From assembly GCF_014805625.2 (NCBI RefSeq), contig NW_023998417.1, positions 2,108,935-2,172,934 on the forward strand: 64,000 nucleotides of DNA, written 5' to 3'. The notes under the pieces are model-generated. The model was not told the DNA's origin and made no database searches. It worked only from the letters and a program-made list of their open reading frames with translations. How positions within the stretch are numbered: position 1 is the first letter of the stretch; every line of letters starts with the position of its first letter. A program made the translations under genes and the position numbers. The stretch is from Glossina fuscipes. Taxonomy: Eukaryota > Arthropoda > Insecta > Diptera > Glossinidae. Positions 39,726-50,044 of this stretch are shown one piece after another.

Positions 39726-40427
39726 GAAAATATTTTAATTTATTTACAAAAATAGATGTTTAATATTAATCAATTAAATATGCTCCGTTATTTGTTACAA
39801 AGTGTTGCCATTTTTCAGGTAATCCTTGGAGTTGAAATAGCCAGCAACTGACTTAGAAGCACATTCAAAAGCCTTGAATTTTTTCCCCGTTAGACAGACA
39901 ATTTTGCAGAGATCTGGACAGGTAACAATCGGATGGTGTAATGTCAGTTGAATATGTTGCGTGACTAAGGAATTCCCATCCTAACGCATTCAGTTTTTAT
40001 TGCGTAACCATTGCCAACCATATGCGGCCGAGCATTATCATGGTGGAGCACTATTCCTTTCCTACACGCTAATTCAGGCCTTTTTTCTTTGATAGCTGCA
40101 TCCAATTTATCCAGATGATTGCAGTACAGATCTGCGTTAAATGGGCTTTCACTGTTTGAGCAACTCGTAGTAAACTGGAACGTTCCTGTCCCACCACAAA
40201 CAAAGCAGTACTTTTCGTTGATGGATACTTGGTTTTGGAATTGTTGCTTATGATGTTCCTGATTTGCAGTAAGATTTTTTTAAATATCACAAGTAAATGA
40301 TGAACGGTAAAAAAAAGATTTCTTTTATATTATACAGCAGCTAAAAAAACAAAAAAAAAAAAAAAATCCGAATGATTCACTCGCCAGATGTTTTTTTTTG
40401 TATTTACAAGAGAAGTTATCTGCCTAT

Positions 40428-40457
40428 TTAAAATACGACAGAACTCTCCCTCCAATC
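40428..40457. repeat. Right TIR of the deleted mariner
   Basis: Inverted match to 39,695-39,725, followed by the TA target site at 40,458. Confidence 0.9.
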
Positions 40458-42380
40458 TATTATAAGCTGCAGACTATATACATTTGCAGTATTTTTTTTT
40501 TTTATGTTACCAATCTTTCAGGAGATGGTCCATCATCTTGACTTGAATGAATATGAACGAACAGCTATATGTGTAGGTAAATTTTTGTACTATTCACTTA
40601 GATGGAAAAATGTGTACTTTTTGTAATATTTTTGAACAATTGTTTATGCTTCTTTCTAGTTTGTAGTCTTTTTTTTCTGGATTACAAACAATTTGTTTAT
40701 CTAATGTAAGATTTTCTGTGAGTGCAATAACGTCATTAGTTAAAATTTAGGTGCCATTGTCTGACAACATAGAATGATGCACAGTTTTTTTTTTTTTTTT
40801 TTTTTTTTTGTTGTTGCGTATTTCTGCTTTCGACACAACACAATGAAAAATTTTAAGCACTTAAATTTGTCTGCTTGTTTGCCTCTTTGAAAATGTAAAT
40901 GGTGTCTTTCTTTTCAATTAATTCCTTCTGCTCCAAGTAATGTAATATTCTTTGTTAAGTGTTAGTAGTATCTACGTATGAACGACATTTGCTTATGTTC
41001 TCATAACATTTTATTATTATTTTAAACAATGAACTTGAGTACGAAGGAATTGAAGCAGTATTAAGTACACTTAAAACTGCTTCTTTATCATATATATAAC
41101 ATTTCTCTCTTTTTTTTTTTTTTTTTGAGCTAAGATATGTATGCATGCGTACCGAAAGGAAAAGTGTAATGACTAAGGTATTTTAGACAATTAAAATTTC
41201 TTCCAAAAATTTTTAATTTAGAAGTATTCTTGAGAGTTATAACGCAGAAAGAAAAGTTCGTTGTAGCCGAATAAAACCGAATTCTTTGAGACCTAATATA
41301 ATAATAGCAACTTCCGCTGAGAGATCCAATCCGAAGTTTAATATTAGGACAGATGAAGACGTTGAGGTGATGATAGTTTGCGCTATTTTCGCGCACATGG
41401 GCTGGTTACCTTTCAGAGGAAAGGCGTCCTTATAAGAGAGGCGTACCAACATAGGCAATGACTCGGTTCACGTTCGGTAAAATTTACTTTCTTATCGATG
41501 ATCCTATCATGTTTTTGTCTACTTTTGTTATAGAGTACTAAAACTTCAACTTTCTTGTAGAAGCTTTTTTTTATTGGGTGGGGGGGAGGATCAAAAGATT
41601 AATATACATGAACCAAAGATGGTAAAGGCGATTTTTATATCAAATTACTATTGTGTTGGACTTTTTTCTAATGTAATCGCATGAACAGTTGCATCGGATG
41701 TAGTTTTAAAAAATGGTCCGATCCGATCACAATATTTTATTAACTCTTTATCAAAAAATCTTAAAAAAATGTTTTCTTCTTATGTGTATAAAGGATTTTT
41801 TTTTTTTAAATGGATCATTGTATGAAGACTGGTTGTAAGAATCACCCAATCGAATAGCATTCGGGATTGGGTCAAGACGCATCGGTATGTAGTAAACTTA
41901 AAGAGTACATACAAAGACACCAGACAAAGAGGCATGCACTGAGAGCCAGACAGACAAAACGATTTAAAAAATGATTTTGAATCGATCGTGCAAGTGTTCA
42001 TACAAACATAATATGCTTGCATTCTATTATAAGTATGAAAAAAAAAAATCCCTTGAAGTTCGCTTTGACTCACATATTTAGTGACTTTTTTAGGAAAATA
42101 TATATAGTTTCCGAAGCGTAACTTGACATGAAAAACGTAACGATCCTAATTGCATCATAAGTTGTAACGATATATGTAAAAGCAATTGCTTGCATAGGTA
42201 TAAGTTAACGAAATACAATCATAACGCACATACCGAGTAGTAACATAACTGTCAACATAAGCGAAAGGGAATCAATGCTTAACATACAATATTTGTGAAG
42301 CATGTGAACGATGCAGAATATTATGATACACTAGCTGCTTTCTACGTCATTACATTTATGATGGATAAAGGTAAAAATGT

Positions 42381-42382
<2 letters not shown>

Positions 42383-42415
<33 letters not shown>
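42383..42415. repeat. (TA)n microsatellite
   Basis: Uninterrupted TA dinucleotides. Confidence 0.95.
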
Positions 42416-42418
<3 letters not shown>

Positions 42419-42977
42419 GTCACGAAGAGATTAAAGTTTTTTGGGTGAATAAAAAATATGTTCTTTTCAATATATAAACTAAGTACAGATGAACATAAAA
42501 GGAAAACGACAAACCAAACAGTTAAATACCTTAAAGGACACCGAGACACCGAAAGATCCACTTTTTGTTCCTGACGTGGTCACCAAATACCTTCAGATAG
42601 CTTCAACAGTTTAAATTGAATCTTTTACTTGTATCTCCTGCTCTTTGCTTATGTTATCTCTTGAATATGTATTCGGAACTCGATGGGTTTTACCTTTATT
42701 TTCGAAATTTTTATGTATCATTAGCATATTTCAACTACGCTTTAAAAATGATTTAACAGATTGAAAGGATGCTTTGAGAGAGCGCTTCAAAATAATGTGT
42801 GACGAGACATTGCTTACTTAAACCAAAAACTTATGCTAATGCCCGCAATGCAAATTTTTTTACAATTATTTCCGAATGTCGCAAAGGTAATGAAAAACTT
42901 ATTATGATTAGATTTCCTGGTATCCAATGTAAAATTGATTACTAAATTCGGATTCGTACGCTTAATACAATGTCTTG

Positions 42978-43069
42978 AAAAAAAAAAAAAAAAAAAAAAA
43001 CCCAAAAAAAAAAAAAAAGATTAAAAAAATAAAAAAAATTTTATTAAAAAAAAAAAAAAAAAAAAAAAA
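42978..43069. repeat. Poly-A cluster
   Basis: Three long A runs separated by CCC, GATT and TTTTATT. It is followed by an A-rich, CAA-rich stretch up to about 43,450. Confidence 0.9.
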
Positions 43070-43300
43070 CGCCGAGCAAACAAAAGAGGATATGAAGTAT
43101 TCAAAAGATTTCATTGCAATAATCACTACTACAACATGTTTGAGAATATTTTGAATTTAAGTTCATCAATTTGTAGATACACACAAACACAGACGTACAT
43201 AGATACATATGCATACGCATATATATATGTAGCCACACACAAGCAGTATTAATAAAATCCTAAATAGTAAGAGAAACGAGAATAAACCTTATAAACACAA

Positions 43301-43339
43301 GAACAACAACAACAACAACAACAACAACAGCAACAACAA
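43301..43339. repeat. (AAC)n microsatellite
   Basis: About 12 AAC units with one CAG. Confidence 0.93.
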
Positions 43340-43971
43340 GCAAACGATATGAGAAACGTTATATAGATGTGAAAAGTAACAAAACATTCTCGATGGTATT
43401 ATGTGTCGACTACGTAGGTAAAAACGTTCAAAACGCAAGCAAAATTAAGAGCAGTTGAGATGCTTTTAATTAAAAATCTGAAAACTTTAGGGATTGTTAA
43501 CCGTAAATTTATAAGAATACAAAACTCTTTATATACATATACACATATACACATAAACATATCTCTATCTTTATGGTTATGAGCCTTAGGTATAAGTGAA
43601 GTGAACGTTTGTAATGCAATTGTTTACGGATGTATGAGTCAATGCGTAAAATAACAATAAAGAAAACCTCAAAGTAAACGAAAAAATTTCAACTATAAAG
43701 TAAAATTACCGTTTTTGCTTGAAAAAATTTGGTTAAGAACTGAGAAGAAGAAATGATGGCAGCTTTTCGGCAAAGTGAAAGCAACAACTCTAAGCATGTG
43801 AGCATGTGACGTTCTAACACCAATTTGTTTTGGAAATGTAATATAAAGCAATCAAAAAAAAAAAAAAAAAACAAAAACAAAAAAAAAGGAAATGAAATTT
43901 GTTTATACCGGGAAAACTGAAAACATTGTAATCGAGTGAAGGCAAATATCTTGAAATTTAATGCTGACGCG

Positions 43972-44225
43972 GTTCGGTAACGAGCCCGAGAACGTTATGC
44001 CGGTGGCAATGAAATACGTAGAAGTTCCAACATTTTGTCAAAAAAAAACTGAGGTTAGGAGATTCTTGAGGACTTTTTATGTATATGTTATCAATAATAG
44101 TAGTAACGCTGTTAATTAGCAGCCATTTGTATGCTTCTTCTTCCATTCCTATTATTTGTATGGGAAAAGATTTTATTAATAGTTTCGTGATATGACATCG
44201 CATTCCTTGAAACGTCTTGGAAGCC
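43972..44225 (-). repeat. Inverted repeat pair, left arm
   Basis: On the minus strand, blocks align in order with 45,375-45,590 on the plus strand: AATGCGATGTCATATCACGA then AACTATTA, TTTTCCCATAC, AAATGGCTGCTAATTAACAG, ACTATTATTGATAACA, AAGTCCTCAAGAATC, CTCAGTTTT, AAAATGTTGGAAC and CGTATTTCATTGCC. The two 81- and 94-codon open frames over the arms translate to related peptides (WLLxNSxTTxI, then SPQES), which fits shared ancestry. The peptide is not recognised. Probably two copies of one old mobile element in opposite orientation. Confidence 0.75.
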
Positions 44226-44257
44226 GAAACACATACAATTGCAGAATATTCTGAAAG

Positions 44258-44430
44258 TATTATTATTATTATTACTATTAATTTTGCCAGAGAAATAAAT
44301 TCTAAGACTAAACTCTTAAAAGCACTACCATCTAAGGCTATCGGCTTTTATTAAAAACTCTACCGCACTTGAGATTCGAACCCACGACCATTGACTTGCT
44401 AGTCGAGATTCCTCTCCTTCGGCTAATTTC
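44258..44430 (-). repeat. tRNA-derived SINE, most complete copy
   Basis: On the minus strand the element begins with a tRNA-like head. An A box TAGCCGAAGGAGAGG lies at 44,425-44,411 and a B box GGTTCGAATC at 44,382-44,373, about 43 bases apart, as in tRNA genes; between them a GACT..AGTC anticodon-stem-like string. These boxes are the internal RNA polymerase III promoter. The body (AAAAGCCGATAGCC, GGTAGTGCTTTTAAG, AGAATTTATTTCTC) is shared with copies at 31.8 and 35.3 kb, and the 3' end is an (AAT)n tail at 44,258-44,272. The acceptor stem does not pair as in a working tRNA, so it is not a tRNA gene. Confidence 0.78.
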
Positions 44431-44948
44431 TGAAAGTAAATATAAATTAAGTATTGGGAACAATCGATTTGATTGACTGACAATCATAGAGGTGAATAGA
44501 TGCCTTTTAGTAGACCTTAAGAGTGTTTAAAAGTCTTTAAGAGAATTATTGTACAAAAATTAGAATGGTTTGACCCAACAACACGGCGGTTTAGAGTACG
44601 CTAATCGGAAATCAAAGTGCATAAGCTCGGATTAAAGGCTACTTCTTAATATTTCATTCATTGATTTAATTATGCAATTCCGGCATATAAACACTATGAT
44701 GATAATATCATATGAATAGACGACTTGTACAATAATTCACGGATAAAATATGTCAAATAAAATAAATAAATCAGCTAACGATAAATATAAAGGCGACAAA
44801 GTATACGAGAAATACCAGTAACTAGAGCAAGCCGCCCTATAATGGCGTGCTCTTTCTAAGAAATCCTATAGGGAGAAACTGTCCGACCATTTGGCGCAAT
44901 AAAATTAAATCTTATGTCACTATCTTTCAGCAATTTTTCATATTTGCA
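44431..44948. other. AT-rich DNA, no gene recognised
   Basis: No repeat or protein recognised. A GAGCA..TGCTC imperfect inverted repeat occurs at about 44,825-44,852. Confidence 0.5.
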
Positions 44949-45195
44949 TAGGGTGTCTCAAAATATTCGCAAAATTTGAATTTACCGTCTTTCGTGCGGT
45001 AAAATGTTGACAACCCAACAAAAAACAAATACTTTGACGACTGACAGTTTAGGGTTAGAAAAAATGTAGCATTACACGGGCGAGCAACGCTGTTTCATTG
45101 TTGAATAATATTTCAAAAATTAAGAAAATTTGGCGGAGACAAATCTGTAAATTTTGTATAAAATTTGGTCGGAATATTGAATTAACTTCAATTTG
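44949..45195 (+). mobile_element. 5' fragment of a Tc1/mariner-like DNA transposon
   Basis: AGGGTGTCTCAAAATATTCG at 44,949 looks like a terminal inverted repeat, as many members start with a GGGTG-type end. About 110 bases later, a frame from 45,063 reads HYTGEQRCFIVE*YFKN and ENLAET, then FGRN-like sequence. This fits the N-terminal helix-turn-helix of fly transposases in which GEQR.FIVE.Y..N is typical. Three or more in-frame stops show it is dead. No right end or catalytic domain is visible, so the element is truncated. Confidence 0.55.
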
Positions 45196-45374
45196 TTTTC
45201 ATGGGGTATACTTGAGGTCAAAGGCCAATAATATATATTTCTTCAATTTTCCAAAATAAAGGATGAAAAAGAAAACATATTATATTTGCTACATAAATAA
45301 ATGCTGCTCGCCTTTTTTTTCTCTTTTACCACAATCCTTGTTCACTTAAAAACACAGAATACTTATATGCTTCT
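45196..45374. other. AT-rich DNA, no gene recognised
   Basis: Nothing recognised between the transposon fragment and the right arm of the inverted pair. Confidence 0.5.
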
Positions 45375-45590
45375 GCTTTGCAAACGTTTGAAAGAATGCG
45401 ACGTCATATCAAGAAACTATTACCTTTGCCCATACCGAGCGTACAATTGGCTGCTGACTAACAGTCTTACGACTCTTATTCATAACAACTATGCAACAAG
45501 TCCCCAAGAATCCACTTATCCCAGTTTTGAAAAAAATGTTGGAACATCTGTGTATTTCTTTGTCTCAGGTTATACTCACTTGTAGTAGAC
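45375..45590 (+). repeat. Inverted repeat pair, right arm
   Basis: Matches 43,972-44,225 in opposite orientation (GAATGCGACGTCATATCAAG then AAACTATTA, GCCCATAC, AATTGGCTGCTGACTAACAG, AGTCCCCAAGAATCC, AAAATGTTGGAAC, TGTATTTC). The two arms are about 1.15 kb apart. Confidence 0.75.
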
Positions 45591-46105
45591 GCTCTCGTAA
45601 TAATGTGATGAAATTCTAATGCAATTTGCTTTGTGAATAGTTTACGTCTTTTTATCAAACTTTTCTAAATTGTGAGCATACTTAACATTCCAACTTTACC
45701 TTCGGGAGTTGAAAAGGAATAGCTTGAGGCTAAAGCTGATACTTTGGGATAGGATTTAATGTCATAACATATGTTTATGTCAATGCGCAAACAGTCGTCA
45801 AAAAAATCGACAAATTGATTATTGAATTGGCGGCGCGCCTATCTATGGATTGCTGGCCGTCAATATGTTTAACATATTCCCAGTGATGACGAAATCGTAA
45901 AAGAGAAGTTGGCCTGCAATAATTGTTTGAGTTTGACAGAAATTAATTTCTTCTAATTTTTCTTATATAGAACACGAAAATATAAGTTTAAGAAAAGAAA
46001 AGTTCTCTGAATAATGTTTTACTTATGCTACATATGTAGCAAATTGTATATGTAACGAGCCGCAGGTGATAAAACTAATATGTTTTAGAATTTTTACTAT
46101 ATTTG
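45591..46105. other. AT-rich DNA, no gene recognised
   Basis: A short GC-rich GGCGGCGCGCC string at about 45,828-45,838 stands out. No protein recognised. Confidence 0.5.
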
Positions 46106-46740
46106 AGGTATGTACGAGGGTTGGTGGAAAAGTTTCCAACCTAAGTAAAAATAAAGTATTTTTTTCTTGCAAAATCTTAATCCATATACCCAGTCTACTT
46201 CAGGATTCATATAAGCAGTACCAGCAGGCTTCTATAACCTCTGCAAGAGAACGCTTTTTCAGCAGGCTTCTATGACGTCTGCAATAGAACGTTTTTCAAA
46301 ACCTTTAAAAATGTTTGAGTTCCCGCAATTACCTCATCGCTCAGCCACATCATCTGGAAGATATAGTGCAAGAACTACATTTCCAAGTAGTATAATTATG
46401 CCATTGCAGTCATTAGTCCTTGACTTTGTTCCAATGTAAGTAAAAACAACCCTCTCCGGTGCGATAGATTTCATCAAGCGTAAATTTTGATTCAAAGTGC
46501 GCGAAACATGTTCTTTGGAGATATTAATAGTTTCCGCTCTCACTCTAACCTTAATTCAGCTGTCGCTCAATATCATTTCAGTGAACTTGAACAATGGTTA
46601 CAGTTTTCAGTCGTTCCGAACTTTCATTGTCATCAAAACTGGTGCAGATATCGACTTAGCTATGCAATATTCCGTCATGATAAGTGATGATGCAAAGTTC
46701 CCGTACGCAAGGTTCAATACTTCTTCAACTTCTGTTGGCA
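46106..46740 (-). pseudogene. Mariner transposase pseudogene, N-terminal (HTH) part
   Basis: On the minus strand a frame from about 46,600 down reads EMILSDS*IKVRV, then AETINISKEHV, RTLNQNLRLMKS, and PERVVFTYIGTKSR. This matches the second helix-turn-helix of mariner transposases, where the order ..LSDRRI.VREIAE..(N/G)ISKERV..IL...L.M.K..A.WVP..LT..QK.. is typical. The catalytic core is not recognisable. TACGAGGGTTGGTGGAAAAG at about 46,112-46,131 is typical of a mariner terminus and would be the 3' TIR. No clear matching end was found near 46,700-46,800. In-frame stops and a 38 bp duplication (46,222-46,297) confirm decay. Confidence 0.65.
46222..46297. repeat. 38 bp direct duplication inside mariner relic
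   Basis: CAGCAGGCTTCTATAACCTC and CAGCAGGCTTCTATGACGTC start two adjacent 38 bp units (46,222 and 46,260), both running through TGCAAxAGAACG into a T run. They differ at only a few bases. Confidence 0.88.
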
Positions 46741-48170
46741 AATAGCTATTAATAATCCATTATTCCATTTTTTCACCTTTCTTTCACAACCGCTTCGTTA
46801 GAATCATTATCAAGCAACAAGAAGCGCCAAAAAAAATTGCGAAAGTTTCAGTAAGAAGCTGTCATAATACTTCATATTCTTCGATCTTTATAGATAACAA
46901 TTGTCATCTTTTTGTTGTGGTGGACTTTGATAAACCGCTCTCTCTCTCTTTAGCTTACATGGACCGCTTCAGAGCTCCAATTATGTAATATTTAAAGGCC
47001 CCATAAAGAATGTGAATTCAAAAAACGTCAATAATTGCATGCTGGCTTTCAATAGAAGAGACGAGAAAGGCAGAGAGGTTATAGTATAGTAACCTATGCG
47101 TGGAAGAGCTATTAAAATGATTTTTCAACGCAAGCAAGCATGAAAAAGATCAAGTCAGCCCTGCTTAGTATCCCAACTGACGGAATAATCATAATTATTT
47201 TGTGGAAAACTATTTCTATATATGCCATAGAGTGGCCATAGAGTGGAAGAAATAACGCGACTTTTGATTTTCAAGTTTTTCGAGCTTTGATTAAGCACAT
47301 CTTGAAATGGCTTAATTTGAATTTTGATGAAAATATTTATCACAACTCAATGCTAGCTTATGCATGCATGGTTTTAAAAAAGTCAATTTTTGTGTTTGGT
47401 TGTTTTTTTTTTTTTTTTTGCGATAATCTTAAATAAATCACAAAAGTTATTCACGTCTAAAACATTGCGTCTAAACTATATCATATTTGTGGTATTTTTG
47501 TTGATGCAGTTGATTTTGTTTTATTATTATTTTATCTTTTTTTTTCTTTTTTTTTTTTGTTTGCCATTTGTTCCGAAATATAAAATATGACTGAGTTGTT
47601 AAATTGTCACTAAAAGCACAGATGGCTATAGACATACATTTTTATCCAGACAAACCATTCTATATCTCAACGAGTGAAATGTAAATGTTCGCATCTAACC
47701 AGCCGGACACAAAACACAAATATGCTGATGAACAATTATAAATATGTATGCAGGCATGTTGCCTTCATTTGTTTTTCTCTTTACATGCATTAGCTTGGAA
47801 TATCGGTATGTTGGTTTTATCAATGCTTTCAGCATACCTATTAAGATACGTATCCCATATTCATGATTATGAATTCAAAATCTATTATCGACCTTGAAAA
47901 TATGATTCATTTATCCTGGTTGTCCCTATTTTACAGCAATCAATATATAACAATCGAAAATAGAAAATATAGGTTGGTCTTTAGTAAAAATTGATCTAAT
48001 ACTTCAGAAAAAACGTTTCAAAAATTGTCCAGAGATATATGCATGGGTTTAGATTTTAATGACTGTGATCTTAATAACATGTATCCGTCCATCGAATATT
48101 TGCAGAGCATGCTCATGCAGTTTATTGGACTAAAGATTAAAAAGTAGAGCTTTTTTTATCGCAACGGTAG
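46741..48170. other. AT-rich DNA, no gene recognised
   Basis: Poly-T runs at about 47,402-47,419 and 47,541-47,559 produce F-rich frames. A CATAGAGTGGC direct repeat occurs at about 47,227-47,248. No protein recognised. Confidence 0.55.
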
Positions 48171-48391
48171 GTAGACAAGACACATCGCCGTAATCAGCTG
48201 AAAAAAGAAGGCGAAAATTTCGATTACGTATCCAAAATTCATCATAAGAATTGAGTGCATGTCGGAAGACATGTTTTGGGGTAAGTAGACAAGACACATC
48301 GCCGTAATGAGCTGAAAAAGGAGGCGAAAATTTCGATTACGTATCCAAAATTCATCATAAGAATTGAGTGCATGTCGGAAGACATGTTTCG
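48171..48391. repeat. Tandem duplication, two units of 114/113 bp
   Basis: GTAGACAAGACACATCGCCG begins units at 48,171 and 48,285. Both run to CATGTCGGAAGACATGTTT. By eye the units differ by C/G in TAATCAGC/TAATGAGC, a one-base indel and a substitution in the A run that follows, and a few bases at the junction. The minus-strand frame over them therefore repeats its LITAMCLVYLP segment, but the frame is not a recognised gene. Confidence 0.95.
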
Positions 48392-49608
48392 CTATTTTAT
48401 AGATATTTTCTTTTTTCAATTTTACCCATTAGCTTTTTGTACGTTAACAGACGAATTGACACTAGTACCTTATGTTAATCCATTCAGAAATCGTTTAATA
48501 AATAAGTGGCAAGTAAGGGAGTTTTAAAAATGTAAACTTTCAAACTTTCATAAATGAGAAAATTTCAGCAAAAAATAAGCGTTGCAATTTTCGTTACACT
48601 ACCTTATATATAATATTGAAGAAGAATGTTTTTTACTTAAAAACTTAAATGCGTAATTGAAAAATTTTTCATAAATATATTTTTGAATTTAATAGTCATC
48701 AAAATTGTTAATGAAAAATTTCGATACACAATTTCAAAAGAAAACAAAAAAAAAAAAACAAATAAAAAAAAAATCTAATATTTTTCAGTAATCATACATA
48801 AAACGTGAACAGACATCTGGATTTTGCATACATTTGCGCACACATTTACTCACAAAGTTAGTTACTTTTTTTTCAATAAAAACAATACATTTTCTGATTC
48901 ATTCTCTGGACTTACACCCATCACCGAACCTAGAGTATATCAAATTGATCATGTGAATTGGTAATATCAGTAAATATGCGTCAGAGAATTCCTAACTTAG
49001 CCAAGCACTTACTTATTAGCACTACTACATCGGTCGACAAGTTTTATTCGTTGTTGTTTAATAAATGTCTTTCTCTTTCATTCCCATCAAAAAATTGAAG
49101 CTTATTCGATATAACTTAGCCTAAGTGAAAAGTAAAAAATAAAGTTTCACATTGTAGTCAGTCAGTCATTTTTTTGGGCATAAAAATTCTGTATTATACT
49201 GGCTTGTGATGGGGTAGAAAAATATAATTCGATATTCTTGCTTGAGTTAGTGCATATCTAAGAGTCGGCTCAAGGTTCAATACAAGCTTCTTACTTATTT
49301 TTAAATGTTGTTGATGCTGATTGTTATATACAATTGTTCATTTAGTGCGATTGAAGTGACGGTTGGAATGGACCAGAAAAAAAAAAAAAAACAAAAAAAA
49401 AAATGCTTGCTAACGAAAAATATTTAGTATCTGTATTGTATGTCAACAATAAAACAACAGCTGAAAATGGCACACACTATATAACATGCATTCCGTTGAA
49501 TAACCAAATATGAGGAAATGTCGTTAAATGTTTTTTTTTTTTTTTCTATTAAAATCAAGGAAACTAATCTTGATTTTCAAATATATATTTTTTTCTATCA
49601 ATGTTATC

Positions 49609-49647
<39 letters not shown>

Positions 49648-50044
49648 TCTTTTTTTATTATTCTATTTATTATTGTTTTCGCTTTATATTCCATTCTGTA
49701 TATAAAATGGGAAAAAATATATTAAAATATTATTGACATGGGAAAAGAATCTGGTTTTTGATACTGATACTATCGCAGGATGAAGGTGCATTCATTTTAT
49801 TATTCACTCTGAAACATTGGCAAACATTTTTTAAAAGCTCTCCTAAACAATAGATGTTTTTTTTGGATTTTTTTGAGGATTTTTGTGTACACTTTTTCTC
49901 TTTCTTTTCTTTTTTGTTTTGTTTTGGTTTTAATATGACCAATCATTCGGGGGATGTCAGCTATTCGTGTAACACGGCAACGGTGAGACAGAAGTGCGGG
50001 TAGAAAGAAAGTGTTATGGAGGCGGCGGAGATTGGCGGTTGCCA
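48392..50044. other. AT-rich DNA, no gene recognised
   Basis: A-rich run at 48,737-48,773, poly-A at 49,378-49,403, poly-T at about 49,530-49,545, (TA)n at 49,612-49,643 and a T-rich stretch at 49,855-49,930. The frames over these are low complexity. Confidence 0.55.
49612..49643. repeat. (TA)n microsatellite
   Basis: Uninterrupted TA dinucleotides. Confidence 0.95.

Larger units (their letters stand above)
39695..40457 (-). mobile_element. Internally deleted mariner element with both TIRs
   Basis: The left end GGTTGGAGGGAAAGTTCTAT continues CGTATTTTAAA; the right end on the other strand reads GATTGGAGGGAGAGTTCTGT then CGTATTTTAAA. The ends are inverted repeats of about 30 bp with three mismatches. 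Both are flanked by TA (39,693-39,694 and 40,458-40,459), the mariner target duplication. The minus strand encodes only the C-terminal half of transposase: WWDRNVPVYYELLKQ, then FNADLYCNHLDKLDAAIKEK, then HHDNARPHM at about 40,040, then TPSDCYLSRSLQN. The second and third catalytic Asp (HDN and SD) are still there, but the N-terminal DNA-binding domain and first Asp are deleted and frameshifts are present. About 760 bp survives of an expected 1.3 kb. Confidence 0.93.
40460..43971. other. AT-rich DNA, no gene recognised
   Basis: Poly-T runs at about 40,784-40,809 and 41,110-41,126, (TA)n at 42,383-42,415, an A-rich cluster at 42,978-43,069, (AAC)n at 43,301-43,339 and poly-A at 43,855-43,886. 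A CCAGACAGACAAAACGATTT then AAAATGATTTTGAATCGATCG string at about 41,947-41,987 looks like a remnant of the 3' end of the dispersed repeats at 7.2 and 23.3 kb. No protein recognised. Confidence 0.55.

Noticed and set aside
42978..43069. Poly-A cluster as a retroposed mRNA tail
   Set aside because: No coding or UTR-like relic precedes it and no target duplication is visible; similar runs occur throughout the window.
44373..44430. tRNA gene
   Set aside because: A and B boxes are present, but no acceptor-stem pairing, and the sequence continues into a repeated body with an (AAT)n tail; a SINE explains it better.
48171..48391. CRISPR-like direct repeats
   Set aside because: Only two adjacent units with no spacers, in a eukaryotic context; a tandem duplication.
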